Assembly: GCF_001642735.1 (NCBI RefSeq)
Contig: NZ_LWHM01000003.1
Coordinates: forward strand, 124,001-188,000
From: Pseudohongiella nitratireducens
GTDB taxonomy: Bacteria; Pseudomonadota; Gammaproteobacteria; Pseudomonadales; Pseudohongiellaceae
DNA length: 64,000 bases
Direction of reading: 5' to 3'
The translations under genes and the position numbers were made by a program. The notes under the pieces were generated by a model. That model searched no databases. It was given only the letters and a program-made list of their open reading frames with translations, and was not told the DNA's origin. The stretch's first letter is position 1, and the number at the start of each line of letters is the position of its first letter. Shown here one piece after another: positions 27,245 to 34,502 of this stretch.

Positions 27245-28465
27245 ATGATAAAGAAAATACCGATAAATGAATTGCAGTTGGGCATGTATGTACATGACCT
27301 GCATTCTTCATGGCTAAATCACCCATTCTGGAAAAGCAGCTTTTTGCTGGAAGACCAGGATGAACTGGATAAACTCCGCAGCTGCGGCATTAAAACTGTT
27401 TCGATAGACCTGAGCCAGAGCAAGCTTGTTTCACCTGCGATATCTCCTGTCCCTCAGAAAGTAGAATCCATTGGCGGCGCGCCACCTTTCGCCAAACAGC
27501 CCATCGCCAGCACCTCAACTAACATAAGCTTTCGAGAAGAACTTAAGCAGGCACGCCGAACCTGTAGCATGGCGATGCGAGAGGTCAGCACATTATTCAG
27601 TCAAGCCAGGATGGGTAAAGCCATTTCGATGGATGGTGCGGAAGATACTGTTAAGCAAATCCGCGGCTCTGTCTCACGCAACCCCCAGGCGCTTATCACA
27701 CTGGCAAGATTAAAAACGGCTGACTCATACACTTATATGCACTCTGTTGCTGTTTGTGCCTTGATGATTGCATTAGCCAAAGAGTTAAAACTGAATGATC
27801 GCATGGTGGAAAACGCTGGCCGCGCCGGCCTTATGCATGATGTTGGCAAAATGATGGTGCCAGACAAAATTCTCAACAAACCAGACAGACTGACCAGCGA
27901 GGAATTTGCCATCATTCGTGAGCATCCTGAGCGGGGCGCGGAGCTGTTAGGTCAAATTGAAACAATCCCTGCTGAGGTCATTGACGCCTGTCGCCATCAC
28001 CATGAAAAAATGGATGGCACAGGTTACCCCGGCAAACAGAAGGGCAAGGAAATCAGCTTATTATCACGCATGGCAGCAGTCTGCGATGTCTATGACGCTA
28101 TCACCTCTGACAGGCCTTACAAGAAAGGCTGGGGACCGGCCGAATCATTGCAACGCATGGCATCATGGGAAGGGCATTTCGATAAAAAAATCTTCCAGGC
28201 TTTTGTTAAAACTGTCGGCATCTACCCGGTAGGTTCTCTGGTCAGGCTCAAAAGTCAGCATCTGGCAGTGGTAGTGGAGCAAAACGAAGGTAACCTGGTT
28301 TCGCCTGTCGTCAAAATATTCTTCTCTCTACGCTCGGATCTGCCGGTTAAACCCCGATTGCTCGACCTGGCCAATAAAAATAACAGTGATACTATCGTCG
28401 GCCGGGAGTCGCACAGCAAGTGGAATTTTCCATACCTGGACGAGCTATGGCAAGAGAGTACTTAA
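27245..28465 (+). CDS. HD-GYP domain cyclic-di-GMP phosphodiesterase
   Basis: A 406-residue protein with an N-terminal DUF3391 region (about residues 1-130) and an HD-GYP domain. Key residues are H166 in YTYMHSVAV, the HD doublet H198/D199, HPERG near 227-231, the HHH run at 251-253 and G260-Y261-P262 in the GYP motif, then SRMAAVCDVYDAITSDRPYK. HD-GYP enzymes hydrolyse c-di-GMP to GMP. It would oppose the diguanylate cyclase at 9981-11201, though no direct link is shown. Its TAA overlaps the stop of the convergent imuA/sulA-like gene on the other strand. Confidence 0.94.
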   Translation: MIKKIPINELQLGMYVHDLHSSWLNHPFWKSSFLLEDQDELDKLRSCGIKTVSIDLSQSKLVSPAISPVPQKVESIGGAPPFAKQPIASTSTNISFREELKQARRTCSMAMREVSTLFSQARMGKAISMDGAEDTVKQIRGSVSRNPQALITLARLKTADSYTYMHSVAVCALMIALAKELKLNDRMVENAGRAGLMHDVGKMMVPDKILNKPDRLTSEEFAIIREHPERGAELLGQIETIPAEVIDACRHHHEKMDGTGYPGKQKGKEISLLSRMAAVCDVYDAITSDRPYKKGWGPAESLQRMASWEGHFDKKIFQAFVKTVGIYPVGSLVRLKSQHLAVVVEQNEGNLVSPVVKIFFSLRSDLPVKPRLLDLANKNNSDTIVGRESHSKWNFPYLDELWQEST

Positions 28466-29175
28466 GAGAACAGCAACCGGTGCCGACTGCCTTGCTCTTT
28501 TCCTTTAACCTGCCGAACCGTCACATCGAGTGCGCGCTGCCCTGAAGGTGTGTGTGCAACATGCACTTCCAGCTGCAAGGTCGATGGTGACTGTGCCCGA
28601 GGCCTCTGGTGAAACAAAACACCCAATGTATTACCGTGTTGCGCCGCCAGCTCCAACCGTCTCAATACACGGGCGCTTAACCAGTTCTGCCAGGCAAGCA
28701 CCATTGAGCATTCAGGCGACTGCAATGCCTTTTCAATGCTCCAAAGTGCATGATTGCATTGTGTTTGCGGAGGAACAACAAAGCTGTTGCCAAGATTGAT
28801 ACCGCTGTTTGCCAGTGTCGGACTATGTAGCGGATAGGGCGGCGTTATCCAGAGCAACGACTGTTTTCCCTGGCTACGCTGTTGCAGCAATGGCAGCAAA
28901 AGCTGCAGCTCCCTCATCTCCTTTTGCTGGCAAATGACCTCAATCAGCCCGGTGTTTGGCAACCCCTGCCATGGCAAAGCCCGATCAAGATCGGGAAATC
29001 CAGTCGTGACTCCCTTTTCAACCAATTCTGCAGGGTAATTAGCACGAGAAGGCCTTGAGAGAGCATGAGAGCCAGTGACAACGTTATTATCATCATCGTT
29101 TGCACTGACCTGATCATTTTGCCAAAGGTTCAGGGTAGCCTGCTGGTGCCGGTTGACGCTCTGGTGCTTGTTCAT
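28462..29175 (-). CDS. SOS-response ImuA/SulA-like protein
   Basis: A 237-residue member of the SulA/ImuA family. The core GLIEVICQQKEMRELQLLLP, LLWITPPY and CSMVLAWQNWLSARVLRRLE matches the degenerate RecA-like fold of cell-division inhibitor SulA and of ImuA. The C-terminal extension after LQLEVHV is longer than in SulA and favours ImuA, but no imuB or dnaE2 lies downstream; the gene runs into a convergent HD-GYP gene. Two LexA-like boxes lie 105-141 bases upstream, so it is expected to be induced by DNA damage. Whether it blocks FtsZ or supports mutagenic synthesis cannot be decided here. Confidence 0.82.
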   Translation of the reverse strand: MNKHQSVNRHQQATLNLWQNDQVSANDDDNNVVTGSHALSRPSRANYPAELVEKGVTTGFPDLDRALPWQGLPNTGLIEVICQQKEMRELQLLLPLLQQRSQGKQSLLWITPPYPLHSPTLANSGINLGNSFVVPPQTQCNHALWSIEKALQSPECSMVLAWQNWLSARVLRRLELAAQHGNTLGVLFHQRPRAQSPSTLQLEVHVAHTPSGQRALDVTVRQVKGKEQGSRHRLLFS

Positions 29176-29190
29176 AGTTCCGCCCTTGTC

Positions 29191-29236
29191 TCGTCCGCTC
29201 TGTTCGTCCGTTATATTCGTCCGTTTTTGGCGTCCA
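29191..29236. repeat. 13-bp-spaced TCGTCCG repeats upstream of imuA/sulA-like gene
   Basis: TCGTCCG occurs at 29191, 29204 and 29217, exactly 13 bp apart, with a degenerate fourth copy GCGTCCA at 29230. The array lies between the LexA boxes and the start codon, so it is probably in the 5' leader of the imuA/sulA-like transcript. Confidence 0.7.
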
Positions 29237-29279
29237 TTTTGTGTTATTTACAATCGGTACAGTAACTCACTTGAAGACA

Positions 29280-29316
29280 CTGTATATAAGCACAGCACTA
29301 TTGTAAATACATACAG
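29280..29316. promoter_or_regulatory. tandem LexA (SOS) boxes
   Basis: CTGTATATAAGCACAG (29280-29295) fits the CTG-N10-CAG SOS box exactly with the usual TA-rich core. TTGTAAATACATACAG (29301-29316) is a second site with one changed base. They are 21 bp apart and precede the imuA/sulA-like gene. The 329 bp between the neighbouring coding regions otherwise hold only the TCGTCCG array. Confidence 0.75.
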
Positions 29317-29504
29317 TGGTTTTTATCGTAGAACAAGCGTTATTTAAGTGTTATCTGACAAGCGGGCCGCCATCCAGGAATTATCACTGCAAATTGTTGT
29401 CACATTGGATATATTGTAATAGGCTTCAGAAAGTTACCTGCTAATACTGCAAGTAATGATTAGGAAACCACCTTAATTCACTGGAAAATAGAATAATTAA
29501 AGCG

Positions 29505-29597
29505 ATGAAACGCAAGCCGGACATGATGATGGTGATGGTTGTTTTGTTTGCACTGGGCGTGCTGGTCAGTGGTGTTGCTGAAAGCGGTCTGCTGTAA
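29505..29597 (+). CDS. possible 30-residue membrane protein
   Basis: An open frame of 30 codons: a basic start MKRKPD followed by a single hydrophobic helix, MMMVMVVLFALGVLVSG, and a short tail ending ESGLL. The shape, positive-inside terminus and one helix, is that of a genuine small membrane protein, and it fills an otherwise empty stretch. The ribosome binding site is weak. I do not recognise it. A frame on the opposite strand covers the same bases but looks like its shadow. Confidence 0.45.
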   Translation: MKRKPDMMMVMVVLFALGVLVSGVAESGLL

Positions 29598-29647
29598 AGC
29601 ATAATTCGCCGTACCGAGTAATGACCCAACCCCGCCACTATTCACAA

Positions 29648-30301
29648 TTAATGCGCAGGCGGAACCTGTAAATACCTTTCTGGCGTTACCAGCTTATCCA
29701 GCCGGACGTCCCAGGCCGCCTCAAAAATCTCACCTGCCGGAACTTCCTGACAATCATGCCCCAATCCGACCAGTATTGGACGCTTTGTGCCGGATTGACG
29801 AAACGCAAAGGCTCGATCATAAAACCCCTTACCCATCCCCAGGCGCCTGCCCTCACCATCAAACCCCACCAAAGGCACTAATACCAGATCAAGGTGAGCT
29901 GCAGGAATAGAGTTTCTCAGACACAACCGGGGCTCATCGATTCCCCAGCGATTGCGCTGCAACGATGTACCGGGTTTAACACGCACAAACACCATGCGAC
30001 CGGATTTGAAAGGATGCAGAACAGGAAGGTAAACCTGCTTGCCTTGTTGCCAGGCCATGGACATTAATAGATGCGGATTCACTTCGCCATCACTGGCACA
30101 ATACAGTGCGATACGGCGCGCGCCCTGCCATGCGGGCAAACGAGCGACTCGCTGACATATATGCGACGCAGCAGTTTGCTGCTGAAAATGGCTGACCTGG
30201 TTGCGGCGCAACCGGAGGGAACGACGGAGTTGTCTGTTATGAAGATGACGCTGGTTATTGCGCTCGATTGTAGTCACAGTCAGGTGGGTACAGAATCTCA
30301 T
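29648..30301 (-). CDS. fau: 5-formyltetrahydrofolate cyclo-ligase
   Basis: Cytosolic enzyme (MTHF synthetase, also called ygfA) that uses ATP to convert 5-formyl-THF to 5,10-methenyl-THF. Family marks in the 217-residue protein are the basic N-terminal LRRSLRLRR, GARRIALYCASDGEVNP, WGIDEP, DLVLVPLVGFDGEGRRLGMG and the strongly conserved GKGFYDR. It directly follows the 6S RNA gene, the same arrangement as ssrS-ygfA in E. coli, and probably shares its transcript. It belongs to one-carbon metabolism with thyA and folA further along. Confidence 0.95.
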   Translation of the reverse strand: MRFCTHLTVTTIERNNQRHLHNRQLRRSLRLRRNQVSHFQQQTAASHICQRVARLPAWQGARRIALYCASDGEVNPHLLMSMAWQQGKQVYLPVLHPFKSGRMVFVRVKPGTSLQRNRWGIDEPRLCLRNSIPAAHLDLVLVPLVGFDGEGRRLGMGKGFYDRAFAFRQSGTKRPILVGLGHDCQEVPAGEIFEAAWDVRLDKLVTPERYLQVPPAH

Positions 30302-30325
30302 TGCCAGTATTTAGCAAGATGAATG

Positions 30326-30506
30326 CAAGCCACCCAAGATACCGCTGCCGGTATAGTCCTGAACCCTAAGGTTCAGGTGGTGGCTCCAGCGATGCATCAG
30401 GCTTTCCGTCAGGCGGACATGCTCAACAGCATCTACGAGGAGCCTCCGGGGTAACATTTATCGGCTCGAGGACATAACCAGCTTCGCGCATACCCCAGGT
30501 GACTAT
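30326..30506 (-). ncRNA. ssrS: 6S RNA
   Basis: About 181 bases with the layout of gammaproteobacterial 6S RNA, which binds sigma-70 RNA polymerase in stationary phase. Reading the minus strand, the 5' part has GAGCCGATA and the 3' part has a hairpin ACCTGAACCTTAGGGTTCAG followed by GGCAGCGGTATCTTGGG, both close to E. coli 6S. Ends CACCTGGGGTAT and GTATCTTGGGTG pair to form the closing stem with several G-U pairs. A TATACT -10 element lies at 30513-30518. Its place between zapA and fau matches other gammaproteobacteria. Ends are estimated to within about five bases. Confidence 0.92.
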
Positions 30507-30590
30507 GGAATCAGTATAGCGCACAAAAACACGACCATCGACAGGATTACGCAAAAAAATTGTGACAGAACAAGAAATAGTGTTTCGGTA

Positions 30591-30914
30591 TTAGAGTTCG
30601 ATCTGGCGGGCTTGATAAAGTGCGTGATCGACCTTGTCTTCCAGGTATTTGATTTGTTGCGCATTACTGTGGCGCATTTCATTTATCTGGCGATTTTTCT
30701 GCAGCAGTTCGTGCGTAATATTCAGCGCCGCCATGACGGAAATTTTTTCCATACCATGAATGGTGCCGCGCGCTTTAATTTTGCGCATGCTCTCATCCAG
30801 TTGGCGGGCGGATTTAAGCAAAGCGTCCTGCTCCGATGGCGGACAGCTTATCTGATACTCCCGATCAAGGATTTTGACGGTAACGGTAGTGGCGGCTTCC
30901 GGGCTGCTCGACAT
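30591..30914 (-). CDS. zapA: cell division protein ZapA
   Basis: A 107-residue FtsZ-ring stabiliser. The N-terminal globular part has VTVKILDREYQISCP and the C-terminal half is a coiled coil (about residues 60-105), as in ZapA dimers. The ATG at 30914 follows the TGA of the TIGR02449 gene by one base (TGATATG), so the two are coupled; a longer frame starting at 30998 would overlap that gene and is rejected. The 6S RNA gene lies immediately downstream, the conserved order. Confidence 0.93.
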   Translation of the reverse strand: MSSSPEAATTVTVKILDREYQISCPPSEQDALLKSARQLDESMRKIKARGTIHGMEKISVMAALNITHELLQKNRQINEMRHSNAQQIKYLEDKVDHALYQARQIEL

Positions 30915-30915
30915 A

Positions 30916-31131
30916 TCAAGTGCTCTGCGACTGTTCCATGGCGCGCAATCGACTGAGAACGGACTCCAGGTGAGCCTTGGCTTTGCGGTTGTTCTCAATC
31001 AGTTGCTGACGTTCCGATTGCCAGTTATGCTGACTGGCGCGTAAAAGCTGATTTTCCTGTTTCATCGCTGCACATAACTCAATCAGTGCTGAGATTTTTT
31101 CGTCCAGTGAATGTAGCTGATCGTTACTCAT
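30916..31131 (-). CDS. TIGR02449 family coiled-coil protein (ZapB-like)
   Basis: A 71-residue protein that is almost wholly predicted coiled coil with heptad hydrophobics (LHSLDEKISALIELCAAM, ENQLLRASQ). It matches the TIGR02449 family, small proteins found upstream of zapA and likened to ZapB. It probably works with ZapA at the division ring, which is inference from linkage and form. It is divergent from pepP across about 93 bases. Confidence 0.88.
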   Translation of the reverse strand: MSNDQLHSLDEKISALIELCAAMKQENQLLRASQHNWQSERQQLIENNRKAKAHLESVLSRLRAMEQSQST

Positions 31132-31224
31132 ATTTGATGCTGTTTGGCTAATGAATCGCAGGAACTTCTACCTAGAACGTATTACTATACCGTCAAATTC
31201 CATACAAATATAGAGCAAGACCTG

Positions 31225-32574
31225 ATGACCAAGGAATCTGTAAACCGCTATGAACTGGCCGCCAAACGCCGGAATGCATTACTGCGTAAAATGAAGAAAA
31301 ACAGTGTTGCCATTTTACCGGCAGCCACACTGAAAACCCGTAGTAATGATACCGAGTATAACTTTCGCCAGGACAGCGACTTTTATTACCTGACCGGGTT
31401 TACGGAAGACAATGCGGTGCTCGTGTTAAAACGCGGCGACAAAGATACACAGACCATTCTGTTCTGCCAGCCCAAAGACAAGACCAAAGAATTATGGACG
31501 GGTATTTTGACGGGGCCGAAAAAGGCCGTTGCACTGCTGAACATCGACAGTGCATACAGCGTGACAGAGATAGATTCGCAACTCCCTGAGCTGCTCGCGG
31601 ACTCGGATCTGATTTACTATAGAACCGGCCTGGACAGCCACTGGGATAAACAGGTTAACGGCTGGGTCAACCAGGTTCGTCGATTGGCCAGACAAGGTGT
31701 GCAGGCACCCAGTCAATTTGCACACATTGACCCGATCATCCACGAAATGCGGCTGATCAAGAGCGCCGACGAAATCGCACTGATGCAGAAAGCTGCCGAT
31801 ATTTCTGCCCGCGCGCACTGCCGGGCCATGCTGGCATCGCGCGCAGGTGTCACCGAATATCAACTTGAGGCTGAGTTGCAACATGAGTTTTTGCACAGTG
31901 GTGCCAGCGCCCCCGCCTACAGCAGCATCGTCGCTTCCGGCGCCAATGCCTGCATCCTGCACTACATCGAAAATCGCGCCACCTTGCGCAATGGTGACCT
32001 GGTACTAATCGATGCAGGCTGTGAGTACGAGCATTACGCTGCTGACATTACCCGCACCTACCCGGTCAGTGGACGTTTCAGCAAAGAGCAGTCTGCACTG
32101 TATGAGATTGTACTAAAAGCACAATTGGCAGCGATTGATGCCGTCAAACCAGGCAACCCCGCCGATCAACCTCATCAGGTTGCCACACGGATCATTACCG
32201 AAGGACTTGTGGAGTTGGGGTTGCTGAAAGGCAAGCCCGCCACTTTGATACAGGAAGGGGCCTACCGGGATTTCTTTATGCATGGCACCGGTCACTGGCT
32301 GGGCATCGATGTCCATGATGTCGGTGCTTACAAAACGGGTGGTAAAAACAATGCAACATCACGCCCCTTCCAGCCGGGCATGGTGACAACCATTGAACCT
32401 GGCATTTATGTAGCCCCTGAAAATCGCAAAGTCGCCAAGAAGTGGCGTGGTATCGGCATTCGAATTGAGGATGACGTACTGGTAACCCGGTCGGGGAATC
32501 ACGTACTGACCGATGGCGTACCCAAAACCATTAGCGAAATTGAAGCCTTGATGGCCACCCGCCAGGAGTCCTGA
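31225..32574 (+). CDS. pepP: Xaa-Pro aminopeptidase
   Basis: Cytosolic metallopeptidase that removes an N-terminal residue preceding proline. The 449-residue protein has the N-terminal creatinase-like domain (YNFRQDSDFYYLTGF) and a pita-bread catalytic domain with dimanganese ligands in LVLIDAGCEYEHYAADITRT, HGTGHWLGIDVHD, TIEPGIYV and GIRIEDDVLV. The ATG at 31225 gives the family N-terminus; a TTG 81 bases upstream is rejected. In E. coli ygfB lies just upstream of pepP; here it is absent. ubiH follows after seven bases. Confidence 0.95.
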   Translation: MTKESVNRYELAAKRRNALLRKMKKNSVAILPAATLKTRSNDTEYNFRQDSDFYYLTGFTEDNAVLVLKRGDKDTQTILFCQPKDKTKELWTGILTGPKKAVALLNIDSAYSVTEIDSQLPELLADSDLIYYRTGLDSHWDKQVNGWVNQVRRLARQGVQAPSQFAHIDPIIHEMRLIKSADEIALMQKAADISARAHCRAMLASRAGVTEYQLEAELQHEFLHSGASAPAYSSIVASGANACILHYIENRATLRNGDLVLIDAGCEYEHYAADITRTYPVSGRFSKEQSALYEIVLKAQLAAIDAVKPGNPADQPHQVATRIITEGLVELGLLKGKPATLIQEGAYRDFFMHGTGHWLGIDVHDVGAYKTGGKNNATSRPFQPGMVTTIEPGIYVAPENRKVAKKWRGIGIRIEDDVLVTRSGNHVLTDGVPKTISEIEALMATRQES

Positions 32575-32581
32575 TTTCACT

Positions 32582-33853
32582 GTGAAAAATAGCAACACAC
32601 ATTATGACATTGTCGTCGTTGGTGGCGGGCTGGTAGGCGGCAGCTTTGCCATTATGCTACATCAACTGGCAGCCGATGCCGGGCTGAGAATACTGATTGT
32701 TGACGCACGTCCTTTCAATGCGTCATCAGATAAAACAGTGACACAGCCTGACTTCGATGCCAGAAGCACGGCTCTGTCCTGGGGTAGCCGCAATATCTAC
32801 GAAAAATTTGGGCTCTGGTCGGACCTTTCACCTCATGCCGCGGCGATCAGACAAATACATGTGTCTGATCGGGGTCACCCTGGTGTCACACGCCTCCAGG
32901 CTGATGAAATGGATGTCGAAGCCCTGGGCTATGTGTTGGAGAACCAGTACCTGTCCCAAGCCATACAGTCAGCCTTAGTCGTCAGCAATAACCTGGAAAT
33001 CTGTGCGCCAGCGCAGGTCGTTGAGATTCAGCACCAACCTGACGGTATGCGCCTCAATCTCGACAGCCATAATGGCGCTCAGCAGATTGACTGCAGTTTG
33101 TTAGTACTCGCTGACGGTGGGCGCTCAGGTTTGATGGAGTCATTAGGTATTACGACTCAGAAGCACCACTACAATCAACATGCCATTATCGCCAATGTCG
33201 CCTTTGAACGCCCCCACCAGGGTCAGGCATTTGAACGATTCACGGATAATGGCCCACTGGCCATGCTGCCGTTACCTGATAGCCAGGCCCCGGATGGGGT
33301 TACACTGCATCGTGCTGCCCTGGTGTGGACAGTACCGGATACCGACAAAGCCCGCACCCTCAGCCTGGACGATGCGACTTTTCTTGCGGCTTTGCAGGAC
33401 CGGTTCGGTTATCGTTTGGGGCGCCTGACACGTGTCGGTCAACGAAACGCCTACCCACTGAGCCTGATGGAAGCCAGTGAACAAATACGTCCCGGACTGG
33501 TTTTACTGGGCAACGCTGCTCACACCCTGCACCCGGTTGCCGGGCAGGGACTTAACCTGGCGCTGAGAGACTGCGAAGCCCTTGCCTCGCTGCTGGCCCG
33601 GCAATGGCAAATTAACAGTAGTGAAGCAAATATCCGCGGAAAGGAAATAGGCAGCTATCGTTTTCTGGAAAGTTACCTGAACAAGCAAGCCCAGGATCAG
33701 CAGCGCACGGTAATGTTCAGTGACTTGACCACCCGTCTTTTTTCAAACCAACAACCTGCGCTGACCCTGGGCCGAAACCTGGGCCTGCTCAGCATGGATT
33801 TACTGCCACCGGCACGACACTGGTTTGCACGTCAGGCGATGGGGTTGCGTTAA
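32582..33853 (+). CDS. ubiH: 2-octaprenyl-6-methoxyphenol hydroxylase
   Basis: FAD-dependent monooxygenase of ubiquinone biosynthesis. The 423-residue protein has the Rossmann motif VVVGGGLVGGSFA, DARSTALSWGSRNIYEKFGLW, the UbiH hallmark IHVSDRGHPG, and the second FAD motif GLVLLGNAAHTLHPVAGQG with LNLALRD. IHVSDRGH separates it from UbiI/UbiF. It starts with GTG at 32582, seven bases after pepP, so the two are probably co-transcribed. The ring position (C1) is assigned from family knowledge. Confidence 0.94.
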   Translation: MKNSNTHYDIVVVGGGLVGGSFAIMLHQLAADAGLRILIVDARPFNASSDKTVTQPDFDARSTALSWGSRNIYEKFGLWSDLSPHAAAIRQIHVSDRGHPGVTRLQADEMDVEALGYVLENQYLSQAIQSALVVSNNLEICAPAQVVEIQHQPDGMRLNLDSHNGAQQIDCSLLVLADGGRSGLMESLGITTQKHHYNQHAIIANVAFERPHQGQAFERFTDNGPLAMLPLPDSQAPDGVTLHRAALVWTVPDTDKARTLSLDDATFLAALQDRFGYRLGRLTRVGQRNAYPLSLMEASEQIRPGLVLLGNAAHTLHPVAGQGLNLALRDCEALASLLARQWQINSSEANIRGKEIGSYRFLESYLNKQAQDQQRTVMFSDLTTRLFSNQQPALTLGRNLGLLSMDLLPPARHWFARQAMGLR

Positions 33854-33858
33854 ATACC

Positions 33859-34332
33859 TCAGCCCCCCTCGGTAATAGCAAGGCTTAGACTTTCGGCGAT
33901 CAGTGCAGGCTTGTCATTGCCTTCAATATCGACTGTTGCCTGATATTTGAACAAATACTGCCCCGGATGTTTTTCATCCACTTTAAGCAGCACGAAACGG
34001 GCCCGAATCCGCGCGCCCGCGCGCACCGGCGTCAGGAAACGAACCTTGTCCAGACCATAGTTGATAGTCATCCGCGTGCCATCCAGGCGGATATTCGCTG
34101 CCTCAGCCCCCAGTCGGATCAGCAGCGATAATGTCAGGTATCCATGCGCGATGGTGCCACCAAATGGTGTTTCCTTTGCCGCCCGCTCGGCATCAACATG
34201 AATAAACTGATCATCACCAGTCGCTTTGGCAAAACGGTCGATCTGTTCCTGAGTGACTGTCAGCCAGGGACTGACTCCTGTCTCTCGCCCAATCAGCGAC
34301 TTGGCAGTTTCAGGACTAATCGTATCCGACAT
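33859..34332 (-). CDS. MaoC family dehydratase
   Basis: A 157-residue hot-dog fold protein of the MaoC/(R)-hydratase group, which hydrates trans-2-enoyl thioesters. The catalytic motif is QFIHVDAERAAKETPFGGTIAHGYLTLSLL with the Asp/His pair, at about residues 35-65. The ATG at 34332 has AGGAGAG eight bases upstream; the longer frame would run under the next gene's promoter. It lies on the minus strand between ubiH and ubiI, breaking the usual ubiH-ubiI unit and converging on ubiH with only a five-base gap. Confidence 0.9.
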   Translation of the reverse strand: MSDTISPETAKSLIGRETGVSPWLTVTQEQIDRFAKATGDDQFIHVDAERAAKETPFGGTIAHGYLTLSLLIRLGAEAANIRLDGTRMTINYGLDKVRFLTPVRAGARIRARFVLLKVDEKHPGQYLFKYQATVDIEGNDKPALIAESLSLAITEGG

Positions 34333-34502
34333 AAATGACTCTCCTGCAGACTTCATGAAAATGCTAAAGTAATGAGTATTGAACAGATATCGCCAGGCAA
34401 CAAGACAAACCACGACAAAAAACATCAGGGCCGGGACGATTGAACGCGACTGAATAAAACGAAAAAGTAGTGCCCTTATAGACATTGGTGCAGGCAAAAG
34501 AG

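Noticed and set aside
30915-30998. 28-codon N-terminal extension of ZapA
   Set aside because: It would overlap the TIGR02449 gene almost fully; TGATATG coupling supports the start at 30914.
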